NCBI GenBank assembly: GCA_958422185.1
Contig: CATZNW010000014.1
Coordinates: 1-62,958, forward strand
DNA: 62,958 bases
DNA from: an uncultured Clostridium sp.
Lineage (GTDB): Bacteria > Bacillota > Clostridia > Oscillospirales > Acutalibacteraceae
Direction of reading: 5' to 3'
Position 1 is the stretch's first letter; every line of letters begins with the position of its first letter. Shown one piece after another: positions 10,199 to 19,320 of the stretch. The position numbers and the translations under genes were made by a program. Below the pieces are notes generated by a model that saw only the letters and a list, made by a program, of their open reading frames with translations, did no database searches and was not told where the DNA came from.

Positions 10199-10552
10199 GC
10201 TATCATCATATTCATTTATAAATTTCTTTGCTGAAAACTACTTAATTATGGTTCATTAGGGCATATAAGATTTGTAATTAACTATTGTAATCCCTTTCTA
10301 ATAATTATTGCAAATTAACTTATATTGCCATAAATATATTCTCTCTGTTACTAATGAAATATTAATTCGCAATAAAAACACATAATTATACACGAACTTT
10401 TAAATTAATTGATGCTTTTTTGATGCTGTACGAGACGGAAAGGTTGGATTCAACGGAAAAGTTGGACTATTTGAAGACTGTTTTGAGCATCAAAAAAGGG
10501 CGTGCAGACCGCGCGCCGTGAGAAGATTGAGAATTTTATAGAATAAAAAAAG
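10199..10552. other. end region of the decayed element
   Basis: AT-rich and without a gene. It includes the element-end motif at 10410-10431 and an inverted half copy of it (GAGCATCAAAAAAGG) near 10485-10499. No other feature is visible. Confidence 0.5.
10410..10431 (+). promoter_or_regulatory. element-end motif, candidate integrase arm site (old element)
   Basis: TGATGCTTTTTTGATGCTGT followed by AC is repeated exactly at 30882-30903, at the matching end of the intact element. The GATGCT unit recurs at 10949-10966 and 11009-11014 near the intact element's other end. Spaced direct repeats near both ends of a tyrosine-recombinase element are typical arm-type binding sites. The assignment is inferred. 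Confidence 0.5.
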
Positions 10553-10599
10553 AGCCTTGAAACCGCGCGGTTGAGCGAAATTTCAAGGCTTTTATTTTT
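10553..10599. terminator. intrinsic terminator
   Basis: AGCCTTGAAA at 10553-10562 pairs with TTTCAAGGCT at 10581-10590, followed by TTTATTTTT and preceded by an A-run, so it could act in both directions. It sits directly beside the truncated tRNA end at 10599, in the same position as the terminator beside the functional tRNA-Trp. Confidence 0.8.
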
Positions 10600-10620
10600 G
10601 GCAGGGGCAGAAGGACTTGA
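10599..10620 (-). repeat. truncated third copy of the tRNA-Trp 3' end (old attachment site)
   Basis: These 22 bases are identical to the first 22 bases (CCA end and T arm) of the tRNA-Trp gene at 31036. The match stops after AAGGACTTGA. It marks an attachment site of an earlier integration. Confidence 0.75.
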
Positions 10621-10815
10621 CGTATGCTGCGGCGTTGCCTTGCAAACTTATGGCTCGGCGACCGAAATTCTGCGAATTTCAGTACCCGCCTCACCGCTCT
10701 TCGCTAAAAACAGTTCACTGAACTGTTTTCTTAACGCTCAGACCCTCTCGGGTTCAAGTCCTTAACAATCTTACTAAAACAAAAAGCGGCTACCTAAGGC
10801 AACCGCTGTTTGCTT
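10621..10815. other. palindrome-rich spacer between old and current attachment sites
   Basis: It holds GAAATT-CTGCG-AATTTC (10664-10680), a 10-bp perfect hairpin AAAACAGTTC-ACT-GAACTGTTTT (10707-10729), and GGGTTCAAGTCCTT (10750-10763), which is an inverted copy of the tRNA T-arm part of the attachment site. The inverted pair AAGGACTTGA (10611-10620) and TCAAGTCCTT (10754-10763) encloses about 130 bp. No gene is supported. Confidence 0.5.
10785..10815. terminator. possible intrinsic terminator beside the left attachment site
   Basis: AGCGG...CCGCT forms an imperfect hairpin at 10785-10807 followed by a short T-rich stretch. Its position, directly beside the attachment repeat, mirrors the terminators at 10553 and 30987. 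Confidence 0.4.
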
Positions 10816-10860
10816 TGGCAGGGGCAGAAGGACTTGAACCCTCGGCACGCGGTTTTGGAG
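10816..10860 (-). repeat. left attachment site: 45-bp copy of the tRNA-Trp 3' end
   Basis: Identical over 45 bases to 31036-31080, covering the CCA end, acceptor, T arm and anticodon stem up to the CCA anticodon. Beyond 10860 the match with the tRNA ends, so this copy is not a functional tRNA. It is the attachment repeat generated by integration at the tRNA-Trp gene. Confidence 0.9.
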
Positions 10861-10929
10861 TGTGGGACGCGGTCTTTAGAAGCGCGTGTCGGTTTTTCCC
10901 CACTTTTACGGCTTTCTTCTGATACACAA

Positions 10930-10957
10930 AAAGCATCAATCTTACGATTGATGCTTT
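10930..10957 (-). terminator. terminator of the HipA-like gene
   Basis: AAAGCATCAATC and GATTGATGCTTT form a 12-bp perfect stem with a 4-base loop; on the minus strand a short T-run follows. It lies 66 bases past the stop of the HipA-like gene. The stem contains the GATGCT unit also found in the element-end motif, so it may overlap integrase arm sites. Confidence 0.65.
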
Positions 10958-11022
10958 ATTGATGCTCTGTAAATTTATTTTCTTATAGAAAGTTTTCGAT
11001 GATATTTTGATGCTTATCAAAA

Positions 11023-12087
11023 TTAATTATTATCCAAGAAATCTAAAACTCTTTTCTGCCCGTTAAGTATGAACTTTGAAATTTTATCAGCATCAACATC
11101 AAATGGTGTTTCAGTAATACATTTTCTCACGAGTTCATCAGTAATTACAGGAACATTAATTTCCTTAAACAATATTAATGCCTGATTATTGCTCTCAAGC
11201 AGTTCGATAAGCAAATCAATGAGCGTATCTTTATTTCGTTCAATAAATTTTGGATATCCACGAGAAATCAATGCAATATTGTTGTCATAGTTAGGAGCAA
11301 GTTTTACTATCTCCCCTGTTTCTGGATTTCTTAAAACACCATAATTTTTTGTATGACGATCCATATTCATACAAACAGTATCGAGATAAATGAGTTTTAA
11401 GTAATCCTTCGCCAATTCCTTTGATATGCTATATAAAACATCAAAGTTCTTACAATAATCCTCGTCATCGCCTACGAGAGATTCTGCTGACTCGAAATTA
11501 TACTTTCCACATTCAGTAAAATCCTTTGTTCTGATATAACCTTCATCAAGTTCATAATAAGCCATATCAAAACCTAAATATGAACCTAATTTATAAATAA
11601 ACAATTCGGAAAAAAGTTCGTTATCATTACCGGACTTATACATCCACCAGCTGCCATTAATAAGCCTCCAGCACTTCTCATAACTTCCGATATTAGTAAG
11701 CTCAGGAGTTCTTGATGGCTTTTGATTGAAACTATCAGGATCACCGCAGAGAGCAAGATTATCAAAATAGTTTTCTTTAAACCTAACTTCGTCCCAAGTC
11801 AAATTAGAGTCGTCTTCACAGAACCAAAAATTATCAGTAATCGTAACTGCATTAACTGCAAGCACCGTGCTGATTTCGTCTTTATTTTGCAGACGAAGTG
11901 CTTTTTTCAAAAGCCTTGAATTAGCACGATGAGAATCAATAGCTCGACCTTTTAACCAAGTAGCAACATCATCACATCTATTAAAAAACAAAGGCGCAAG
12001 TTTGTCATTTTTATCAACAACAACTCCATTTTTTATTGTTGCAACAGGAATATCTGCCGACATTATTTTTCCATTAAGGTTTTGCAT
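11023..12087 (-). CDS. HipA-like kinase-fold protein
   Basis: 354 residues from the ATG at 12087; an upstream TTG at 12102 is less likely because GGTGGTGAG precedes the ATG. The C-terminal half carries the HipA pattern: YLDTVCMNMDRHTKNYGVL (catalytic-loop-like N-x-DRH-x-x-N) about residues 235-255, then KLAPNYDNNIAL (metal-binding D-x-N). The protein is shorter than HipA (about 440 residues) and the N-terminal third is not recognised. No HipB-like partner adjoins it. It has its own transcription unit, separated from the hsd operon by a terminator, at the left end of the element. It may be a stand-alone Ser/Thr kinase of the toxin or defence type. Confidence 0.6.
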   Translation of the reverse strand: MQNLNGKIMSADIPVATIKNGVVVDKNDKLAPLFFNRCDDVATWLKGRAIDSHRANSRLLKKALRLQNKDEISTVLAVNAVTITDNFWFCEDDSNLTWDEVRFKENYFDNLALCGDPDSFNQKPSRTPELTNIGSYEKCWRLINGSWWMYKSGNDNELFSELFIYKLGSYLGFDMAYYELDEGYIRTKDFTECGKYNFESAESLVGDDEDYCKNFDVLYSISKELAKDYLKLIYLDTVCMNMDRHTKNYGVLRNPETGEIVKLAPNYDNNIALISRGYPKFIERNKDTLIDLLIELLESNNQALILFKEINVPVITDELVRKCITETPFDVDADKISKFILNGQKRVLDFLDNN

Positions 12088-12178
12088 TGTTCTCACCACC
12101 AATCTTTTCTACATTATAGCATCTGTTAATAATGTTAGCAAGTAAAAATAGTTTATAAAAATTCATCTAAAACAAAAC

Positions 12179-12214
12179 AAGGCAGAGGTGCAAAATCCGC
12201 TCCACCCCTGCCTT
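12179..12214 (-). terminator. terminator of the hsd operon
   Basis: AAGGCAGAGGTG (12179-12190) pairs with CACCCCTGCCTT (12203-12214); read on the minus strand it is followed by GTTTTGTTTT. It lies just past the last gene of the operon. Confidence 0.75.
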
Positions 12215-12244
12215 AAATTATGCTGAGTAACAATAATAAAAGCA

Positions 12245-12649
12245 TCACAATTTTAATCTTAAATAGCCTCTTGAATTTTCACAAATGCCTGCCATATCTA
12301 AAATAGCAGCTATAATAAATACAGGATCAAAAGTGGACTCCCCTACTTTATGGCCATAATATTTCGTAGCAATGCAATAGCAAACAGTATCTGAAGTACA
12401 CTTACCATGTCCTACTTTAGAATTTCTGCCGTTTCCTTTTGGTGCCATACCACCATTCTCTCTAAGGAAATCAACCACTATATCAAATACGGACAAGTCT
12501 AATTGCTGTGTTCTGAGACCTGTTTCAGACGATATGGTTTTTCCATCCTTATTCAGTTTTACTAAATGCGATTTGCCACGTAGTGTTGTTACAACTATTG
12601 AGCCCGCACCCTGCATAAACATATTTCTTATTATTTCTGATGTTTTCAT
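12245..12649 (-). CDS. conserved hypothetical protein behind hsdR
   Basis: 134 residues from the ATG at 12649, preceded by GGTGAT; another Met at 12661 is possible. No family is recognised. The first half is a small beta-like segment (GSIVVTTLRGKSHLVKLNKDGK); the second half holds a Gly-rich stretch KGNGRNSKVGHGKCTSDTVC and the block ESTFDPVFIIAAILDMAGI. It starts about 25 bases after hsdR ends and precedes a terminator, so it is probably the last gene of the restriction operon. An accessory role there is a guess from position. Confidence 0.55.
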   Translation of the reverse strand: MKTSEIIRNMFMQGAGSIVVTTLRGKSHLVKLNKDGKTISSETGLRTQQLDLSVFDIVVDFLRENGGMAPKGNGRNSKVGHGKCTSDTVCYCIATKYYGHKVGESTFDPVFIIAAILDMAGICENSRGYLRLKL

Positions 12650-12674
12650 AAATATCACCATTAAAATCCCATTA

Positions 12675-15600
12675 CTAGATTACCATAACATTATCTGTCC
12701 AAAGTTCACACTGCGTCATAACCGTCTTAACAGCATCTTCCATCCCTTCGGGTGGATATTTATGCTTTTTAAGTAATTTTTTTATCAGCATACGCATTTT
12801 GGCCCTGGCTGATTCACGCTTTTGCCAATCTATCGTTTTATTTTTGCGGAGAGTGTCGGCAAGTTCCTTGGTAATTGCAATCAACTCATCATTCTCATAA
12901 AAATCTTTTATTGCCTGTGGTTTTGTAAGGGCATCATAAAAAGCAAGCTCATCTTCAGTAAGTCCAAGATCCTCTCCTTCTTTTTGTGATGCAGCAATTT
13001 GTTTCGCAAGTTTCAGCATTTCCTCTATTACTTCTTCATTGGTAAGCATGCCATTTAAATAAGCATTTAATGAACGCTGCATTATGTCGCTAAACTTCTC
13101 TGACTTAACAATATTGGTTCTACGATAAACAGCTACCTGTTCCGATATTAATTTTTTTAATAACTCCACAGCAAGGTTTTTTTCTTTCATGTTTGCGACT
13201 TCTTCAAGAAATTTTGGGTCAAATAGCGAAAACTCCTCTTTAATATCAGAGAAAAGATTTATAACTCCATCACTTTTAATGCTTTGTTTAAGAAGCTCAT
13301 TAATTTTTGCATTCATCTCAGGAAGAGAAATTTTCTTACCGACGCCAGTATTTGTTAGTCTCACAACAAGAACACGAACAGCCTCAAAGAAAGCAGCTTC
13401 AAACCTACTGTCCTCATCGACAATAGACGAACATAGTGATAAAGCTTGATGCAACATAAGTGCCTCTTTAACAAACGAGTCCTTATCGTCTACCTTTTCT
13501 CTATCCATAATAAAATTAACAGCGCCACTAATAGTTTTTGCTCTCTCCAGATCTGTTCCACATTTAAACTTAGAATAATCATAACCATGGAATTTGTCTC
13601 GACAGACAGATAACTTTTCTAAAAACTTTGGATAAGCAACTTTGGCAACATCTGTATCACCATAATTCTTTTTGTCACGTGATGTATAGTCATTCATAGC
13701 TTGCTTTAATGCATTAGCTATACCAACATAATCAACAACAAGCCCGCCTTCCTTATCACGAAATACGCGGTTAACACGAGCGATCGCCTGCATAAGATTA
13801 TGACCTGACATAGGCTTATATACATACATAGTGGCAAGAGAAGGTACATCAAAACCTGTAAGCCACATATCCACAACAATAGCAATTTTCAATGGACTGT
13901 TGTTATCTTTAAACTTCTTTGCTAACTCTTCCTTATAATGCTTGTTACCGATTATTTGTCTCCATTCTTCTGGATCATTGTTACCAGATGTCATAACAAC
14001 TGCTACCTTTTCATTCCAAGAGGGTCGAAGTTCAAGTATTCGCTTGTAAATCTTCATAGCAATAGGACGAGAATAAGCAACAATCATCACTTTACCGGTA
14101 AGCAAATTTTCTCGGTTATTTTCATAATGATCAAGGATGTCACAAACAAGGGAGTTGATGGTATTATCGTTGCCAAGAATGGCTTCCATTTTACCAAGGG
14201 TATGCTTGCTCTTTTCAATCACTTCTTCATCCGCGTTTTGCGCCATCCTGTCATACTCAGCATCAATTAGAGCAAGTGTATCTTTATCAAGATTGAGTTT
14301 AATAACACGACTTTCATAGTAAACAGGTCGTGTTGCGCCGTCCTCAACAGCCTGCGTCATATCATAAATATCAATATAATCTCCAAAAACTTCACGGGTG
14401 CTTCGGTCTTTCGAAGAAATAGGAGTACCTGTAAATCCTATATATGTAGCGTTGGGTAATGTGTTGCGTATTATACGTGCTGTCCCAATAACGCGCTTAG
14501 CAACATCTTCACCATCTTCGTTTTTAGTAATCTTAATCTTTTCAGAAAGTCCATACTGACCTCTGTGAGCTTCGTCAGCCATAACAATAATATTGTGTCT
14601 CTCAGAAAGTGGTTCGTGTGATTCCTCAAATTTCTGCATTGTGGTAAAAATAATGCCATTTGCTTTTCTACCATTAAGCCAGTTTTTTAAACCAATGTCA
14701 TCTTTTGATGAATTTTCACTTAACTTTCTGCAAGTTGCGTGAACTGGCTCTTGTCTTAAAAATTCCTTACACTTAGCAAATTGAGCATAAAGCTGGTTGT
14801 CCAAATCATTTCTGTCAGTTAGCACAACTATTGTTGGACTATCTAATGCTTCCTGTAATAAATGAGCATAAAAAACCATTGAAAGAGACTTGCCGCTTCC
14901 CTGGGTGTGCCAGAACACACCGCCTTTACCATCAGTAACAGTGGCACGCTTTGTAGATTCAATTGCCTTTCTAACTGCAAAATACTGATGATAGCCAGCA
15001 AGAATTTTAAATGAATTTATTCCCTCATTAGAAAAACATATGAAATTTTTAATAATATCAAGTATTGTTTCTTTTTGAAACATTCCCTCAAAAAATGTAT
15101 CAAACTGAGCGTATTGAGTATTCTCATAATTGCCATCTTTAGTTTTCCATTCCATAAAACGGTCTTCACCTGATGTGATTGTTCCGGCTTTAGATGTCGA
15201 TTGATCACTCATAACAATGATGGCATTATAAACAAACATAGTCGGGATTTCATGCATATAGTTGCGAAGCTGTCTATATGCCTCCGAAACATCAGTTTCT
15301 TCGCGTGAAGGTGATTTCAATTCAACGAGAACAATAGGCAAACCATTAAGAAAAAGTATTATGTCAGGTCTTTTATTACTGTTTTCAATAAAAGTCCATT
15401 GATTAGCAATTATAAAGGAGTTATTCTCAGGGTTATTATAGTCAACGAGATAAACAATTGAGGAGCGCTCCTCACCTTCAACAAAATATCTTACCTGGAT
15501 TCCGTTTTGCAAATAGTCCATAAAAACAGCATTTTTCTGAACTATATCACCATTTTCAATGTTTTTAAGTTTTGAAACAGCGTCTTGAATAACACCATCT

Positions 15601-15764
15601 GGTAAATCACAATTAATGCGATGTATAGAATCCAACAAAACATCCTCATATAAAGGGCTGTAAAAATCTCTTTCAATATCTGGACCATAAACATAATCAT
15701 ATCCCAAATCATTTTTAAACAGCTCAATTATTGAATTTTCATAATCAGCTTCTGTAAATTGCAC
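12675..15764 (-). CDS. hsdR: type I restriction enzyme R subunit
   Basis: 1029 residues, the usual HsdR length. Domains in order: nuclease of the PD-(D/E)xK type (PDIILF near 132, VELKS near 148), superfamily 2 helicase motor with Walker A TQGSGKS near 290, DEAH at VMADEAHRG near 396, the motif III-like GFTGTPI, and motif VI ARVNRVFR, then a helical C-terminus. It cleaves unmodified DNA after ATP-driven translocation, together with the M and S subunits encoded upstream. The start is GTG at 15764 with AGGAGAG nine bases before it. It is separated from hsdS by the broken ATPase/TOPRIM gene. Confidence 0.96.
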   Translation of the reverse strand: MQFTEADYENSIIELFKNDLGYDYVYGPDIERDFYSPLYEDVLLDSIHRINCDLPDGVIQDAVSKLKNIENGDIVQKNAVFMDYLQNGIQVRYFVEGEERSSIVYLVDYNNPENNSFIIANQWTFIENSNKRPDIILFLNGLPIVLVELKSPSREETDVSEAYRQLRNYMHEIPTMFVYNAIIVMSDQSTSKAGTITSGEDRFMEWKTKDGNYENTQYAQFDTFFEGMFQKETILDIIKNFICFSNEGINSFKILAGYHQYFAVRKAIESTKRATVTDGKGGVFWHTQGSGKSLSMVFYAHLLQEALDSPTIVVLTDRNDLDNQLYAQFAKCKEFLRQEPVHATCRKLSENSSKDDIGLKNWLNGRKANGIIFTTMQKFEESHEPLSERHNIIVMADEAHRGQYGLSEKIKITKNEDGEDVAKRVIGTARIIRNTLPNATYIGFTGTPISSKDRSTREVFGDYIDIYDMTQAVEDGATRPVYYESRVIKLNLDKDTLALIDAEYDRMAQNADEEVIEKSKHTLGKMEAILGNDNTINSLVCDILDHYENNRENLLTGKVMIVAYSRPIAMKIYKRILELRPSWNEKVAVVMTSGNNDPEEWRQIIGNKHYKEELAKKFKDNNSPLKIAIVVDMWLTGFDVPSLATMYVYKPMSGHNLMQAIARVNRVFRDKEGGLVVDYVGIANALKQAMNDYTSRDKKNYGDTDVAKVAYPKFLEKLSVCRDKFHGYDYSKFKCGTDLERAKTISGAVNFIMDREKVDDKDSFVKEALMLHQALSLCSSIVDEDSRFEAAFFEAVRVLVVRLTNTGVGKKISLPEMNAKINELLKQSIKSDGVINLFSDIKEEFSLFDPKFLEEVANMKEKNLAVELLKKLISEQVAVYRRTNIVKSEKFSDIMQRSLNAYLNGMLTNEEVIEEMLKLAKQIAASQKEGEDLGLTEDELAFYDALTKPQAIKDFYENDELIAITKELADTLRKNKTIDWQKRESARAKMRMLIKKLLKKHKYPPEGMEDAVKTVMTQCELWTDNVMVI

Positions 15765-15801
15765 AGTTGTACTCTCCTAACGGTAATTATAAAATTTTGT
15801 T

Positions 15802-16077
15802 TTACGATAATAATTTTTTCAAGGAATTTACAAATCCATCTGGTTTTTCATAGTCATAAATATCATTACTAATACATTGAATAAATTTTTCTTCACTTAT
15901 ACCGATTTTTTTCAAGTTAGAACAAATAATTTTATAAAATATTTTACCATCTTTATCATCAGACTTCTTTGTTCTTTCATCATTTTTATAATCGAAAATA
16001 ATATCTTTTAAAGAACGTTGGTTAAAATATTTATCTCCAATCAATTTTATAAATTTTTTATCAGGCTCATCAATCAT
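15802..16077 (-). CDS. probable C-terminal piece of the ATPase/TOPRIM protein
   Basis: 91 residues: a charged, helical sequence (KFIKLIGDKYFNQRSLKDIIFDYKND) with no family of its own that I recognise. Its ATG overlaps the stop of the preceding frame as ATGA, next to a run of seven T (plus strand, 16079-16085). The protein logic runs straight on from the end of the upstream frame (VEKYLKK), as in OLD-like ATPases that continue past TOPRIM. I therefore read it as the same gene after a one-base slip in the homopolymer. A separate, translationally coupled small gene is the alternative. Confidence 0.5.
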   Translation of the reverse strand: MIDEPDKKFIKLIGDKYFNQRSLKDIIFDYKNDERTKKSDDKDGKIFYKIICSNLKKIGISEEKFIQCISNDIYDYEKPDGFVNSLKKLLS

Positions 16078-17067
16078 TGTTTTTTTAAATATTTTTCAAC
16101 ACTAGGAATAGGTAAAAAACATTTAGGCAATGACTTATATTCATCTTTTTTACAAATATCATCTTTAACATCACCGTCAAATATGCTTATAATATGCTTT
16201 CCAACACCTAAAGTATTATAAGTAACCATATCATAATGTAATTTCAACATTTGCGTACATCCTCCTGCAGGTAGTACACAACACAGTTTGCTTGTCGAAA
16301 GATTATTTTCATTTATCACCCTATCAACTATAGCCTTAGTCAATTCATCTTCAACAAGTAGTAAGAAGTCAAATCCATTAGGCACATATAAATTTCTTAC
16401 AGCATAATTTGGATAGCAAGGATTAAGAACACTTAATACATCTTCATCATTCTCTAAGAGATAAATGTTTTTTGCGGGTATTCTTTGTATTAATTCCGAG
16501 GAATGGGTTGAAAAATAAATAACTAATTCAGTTTTTGATTTCTTAATAAGTTTGTCCAAAAAAAGCTGTAATCTATCTATGGCAGCGGGATGCAAAGCCA
16601 ATTCCACTTCGTCAATCAAGAAAAAAAGCTTTTTATAATTTCCTTTTCTAACAAGATTATTTATAAAATCAATAAGAGAAATCAGCATACTTTCTCCACT
16701 ACTCATTTGATATTGACTAATAATATTACCTTGCACCGAGTAAAAATATGGAAATCCTTTAAACCCAGCATTTCTGGCATCATTTCGGGAACGTATCCTT
16801 TTAAGTGACTTATAGTGCGCTTTATCATTATGTAATATATATCCTAATGTTTCTGATACGAATGGATCAGCATCTATAAGGTATTCTTCAAAATTATTCT
16901 TTGAGAAAAAATGTAGTTTTTATCACTAAGGACAACAACAACATCAAGGTGCTTTTTCCGCAACCATTTGCACCAACAAGAGCATACATTCCTTTATCAA
17001 ATGGCAACTCAATATCAGCCTTTTTTATATTTCGAATATTATTTACTTTTATTTTTAATGTTGACAT
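16074..17067 (-). pseudogene. frameshifted AAA ATPase with TOPRIM domain (OLD-like)
   Basis: The start at 17067 has an excellent ribosome site (AAAGGAG). The first 57 codons include Walker A (ALVGANGCGKSTL) and end at a stop at 16894-16896. The sequence continues in another frame from about 16915 (FFSKNNFEEYLIDADPFVSETLG), through the ABC-type signature MSSGESML, Walker B LFFLIDEVELALHP and the switch His in YFSTHSSEL, then a TOPRIM-like part with FLLLVEDE and SIFDGD. This is the OLD family plan of ATPase plus TOPRIM nuclease. The C-terminal end is probably the small frame at 15802-16077. It lies between hsdS and hsdR and looks inactivated, or the breaks are sequencing errors. Confidence 0.75.
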
Positions 17068-17106
17068 AAGTTTTCTCCTTTAATAAATAAACAATAATTT
17101 AGCGGC

Positions 17107-18261
17107 TTAGAGTTCGATATTTGAGACATCAAGCTCACCAGACATTAAACGGGGGAGCAAACTATCTCGAATATCCTGCAAACGGCAGTTTTCATCGTAA
17201 TTATTGCGAATGGTTAAATCCATAGGGGCTACAATCTTTTCAAATTCGTCCAGAACATCATCTGATGGGATAATAATTGGCATATCGTTCAGCGAATTGC
17301 GATTGATAGAACCAAAAACCGTTCCTTCGCCATTGAAAACATCTAACTGCTTTTTAAGCGAAAACATTGTATAAAGGACAAAGGATTGGTGGTTTGATTT
17401 AGAATGAATGGCAGCAAGCCCACGACCAATGCAACAATCAGTGTGAGCGACATTTAAGTCGCCTACTGGCGCACGAACACTTATCAAGGTGTCATTTGAA
17501 AGAGCCATTCGTTTAGGTTCGGTGGTGTAGAGACGCACTGACGGAAATCTAAATCCAAATTCTGCACGACCTTGAAAGAAAATTGTACCATTTCCGTCCT
17601 CGTTATAGCTACTGCCACTTGGCGACTGCCCCATTGTAATATCAGCAATATCACTCAAAGTGCCTTCTGCCCAATCAGAACGAACATTATCTATGAACAT
17701 TTGCTGATAAATTGCCTGAGCTTGCTGCTCTAAATTATTGTTTATTTTATTATTAAGAGCGATTTTATCATCAAATGATTTTAATATGCTTGCTATTTTA
17801 GCTTGCTCTGAGATTGGCGGAAAATCGATTTCAAGATTTTCTACAACATCTGTTTGTACTCTTTGCCGTCCAGATGAACCAACCATTGATTTGATTGCTG
17901 GATCTCGTATAAGTGAACTGCATACTAGGTAATAAACAAAATTAGGTGTAGTCAACCCTTCTTTAGCTCTAAACACAATGTATTCTGTTGAGCCAAATCC
18001 CACCTCATTTTTATCTAAAATATTTACCATAGCAGTTTTTCCATTTTCCAAACAGGGAGTGATCCTAGCCATAATAGTATCGCCATTGCGGAACTTAGAA
18101 CCTCCATTAAATTCAGCTAATTCATACTCTGGAATATCACGGCAAAAAGGTTGAAGTTTGTCCATTCCTATTTTTTTAGCTACACTACCTTTGACAATTG
18201 TTTCTCTCGGATTCACTTCAATATAATCAATTAAATGTGTTTTCGTTTGTTCTATCTTCAT
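17107..18261 (-). CDS. hsdS: type I restriction enzyme specificity subunit S
   Basis: 384 residues with two target-recognition halves, each followed by a helical spacer. The first ends in VENLEIDFPPISEQAKIASIL, then FDDKIALNNKINNNLEQQAQAIYQQMF; the second ends in LNDMPIIIPSDDVLDEFEKIV and DIRDSLLPRLMSGELDV. It sets the DNA sequence recognised by both methylation and restriction. It starts three bases after the PIN-protein gene stops, so it is part of one transcript. No frameshift or inverted-repeat shuffling partner is seen nearby. Confidence 0.94.
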   Translation of the reverse strand: MKIEQTKTHLIDYIEVNPRETIVKGSVAKKIGMDKLQPFCRDIPEYELAEFNGGSKFRNGDTIMARITPCLENGKTAMVNILDKNEVGFGSTEYIVFRAKEGLTTPNFVYYLVCSSLIRDPAIKSMVGSSGRQRVQTDVVENLEIDFPPISEQAKIASILKSFDDKIALNNKINNNLEQQAQAIYQQMFIDNVRSDWAEGTLSDIADITMGQSPSGSSYNEDGNGTIFFQGRAEFGFRFPSVRLYTTEPKRMALSNDTLISVRAPVGDLNVAHTDCCIGRGLAAIHSKSNHQSFVLYTMFSLKKQLDVFNGEGTVFGSINRNSLNDMPIIIPSDDVLDEFEKIVAPMDLTIRNNYDENCRLQDIRDSLLPRLMSGELDVSNIEL

Positions 18262-18264
18262 AAT

Positions 18265-19320
18265 CTAAATTTCACTTTCATATTCGTCATCATCTATTCT
18301 ATAGACATCTTCAACAGAAAAAACGGCATCGTCCAACAAATCAACCTGAACACCAGCCTTAAAGGTTTCTGATGTTTTTCCGCCATCTTTTAAATCATAT
18401 TCAATCTGCAAAACGACTTCAATATAATACGTTTTTAAATTTTCATTTGTACTCAAGCACTCGATATTATCAATACTAATCAAATGGGCAATTGTTGAAG
18501 AAATCAAACGCCCATTTTCAACAAGGCCAAAATCTCGATCGATTATCTGTATAAGAAAATCTCCAGAATTTAGCCAATCAATAATTTCTTTGTTCTCATC
18601 AAAATCTTCAATTGGTTGATATGAGTACTTATCAATTTCTTTTGCCCACATTTCTAATTGTATCTTTACTTCACTTTCATTTTTACAAATGAAAAGTGAT
18701 GAATCTGCTATATTTTGTGCAAATTCTTCTAGGAGAAATTCACCGAAGGCATTGTCTTTTGAATAATAAATAATTTTTGAGTGGGGATGTTTTAATGCAA
18801 ATTCCAAAACACTCTCCCATAATAATGCATCCTTAAATCCTTTATCCGACTTTTTATCTGTTCCCTCAAAAGGAGGCAATTTGTTAAATGCACGGTTTAC
18901 TATGCTATCAAACCTACTATTAGAGGCAATTGGAAGCTCTATAACTTCATTTAGACCGCTTGAAAGTTCTTCTTTATATGTCGCAATTTTAGATTTTATG
19001 TACTCAGGATAGTTAATTGTAGCATTCTCATATATTGAATATTCAGGAAAAAGTTTCTTTGTTATTGTAGTTTTATAAGCCGAAAGCAATTTATCATGTT
19101 TTTCTATAATCTGCTTTTCCATTTCATTCCAAACAACAGATGGAATCGCCAACACAACTCGATTGTAAATATCCAGTTGATTTATCAAATCAATTACATT
19201 CTCATATGTTGCATTAAAGCTAAATGAAGTAAAATCTGCTTTTCTCTCATATGCTTGAAACACAACATTTGTATCAAAAATCAAATAATATGCTACTTCA
19301 TTATTTGATGTCATACCCAA
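18265..19320 (-). CDS. PIN-domain protein (DUF4935-like) inside the restriction operon
   Basis: 351 residues. The N-terminal 190 residues show the PIN nuclease signature: IFDTNVVF near 14 (first Asp), PSVVWNEMEK (Glu), GFKDALLWESVL (central Asp), and IIYYSKDNAF (last Asp). The C-terminal 150 residues are beta-rich and acidic and not recognised. PIN domains are usually metal-dependent RNases. The gene overlaps the hsdM end by 20 bases and abuts hsdS, so it is co-translated with the methylase. A guess is an RNase that acts with, or guards, the restriction complex. Confidence 0.75.
   Translation of the reverse strand: MGMTSNNEVAYYLIFDTNVVFQAYERKADFTSFSFNATYENVIDLINQLDIYNRVVLAIPSVVWNEMEKQIIEKHDKLLSAYKTTITKKLFPEYSIYENATINYPEYIKSKIATYKEELSSGLNEVIELPIASNSRFDSIVNRAFNKLPPFEGTDKKSDKGFKDALLWESVLEFALKHPHSKIIYYSKDNAFGEFLLEEFAQNIADSSLFICKNESEVKIQLEMWAKEIDKYSYQPIEDFDENKEIIDWLNSGDFLIQIIDRDFGLVENGRLISSTIAHLISIDNIECLSTNENLKTYYIEVVLQIEYDLKDGGKTSETFKAGVQVDLLDDAVFSVEDVYRIDDDEYESEI

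Noticed and set aside
10741..10763. GGGTTCAAGTCC as part of a plus-strand tRNA
   Set aside because: No acceptor, anticodon or D arm can be paired around it.
10816..10860. Left tRNA-like sequence as a second tRNA-Trp gene
   Set aside because: Only the 3' half is present; past 10860 there is no D arm or 5' acceptor strand, so it is an attachment site copy.
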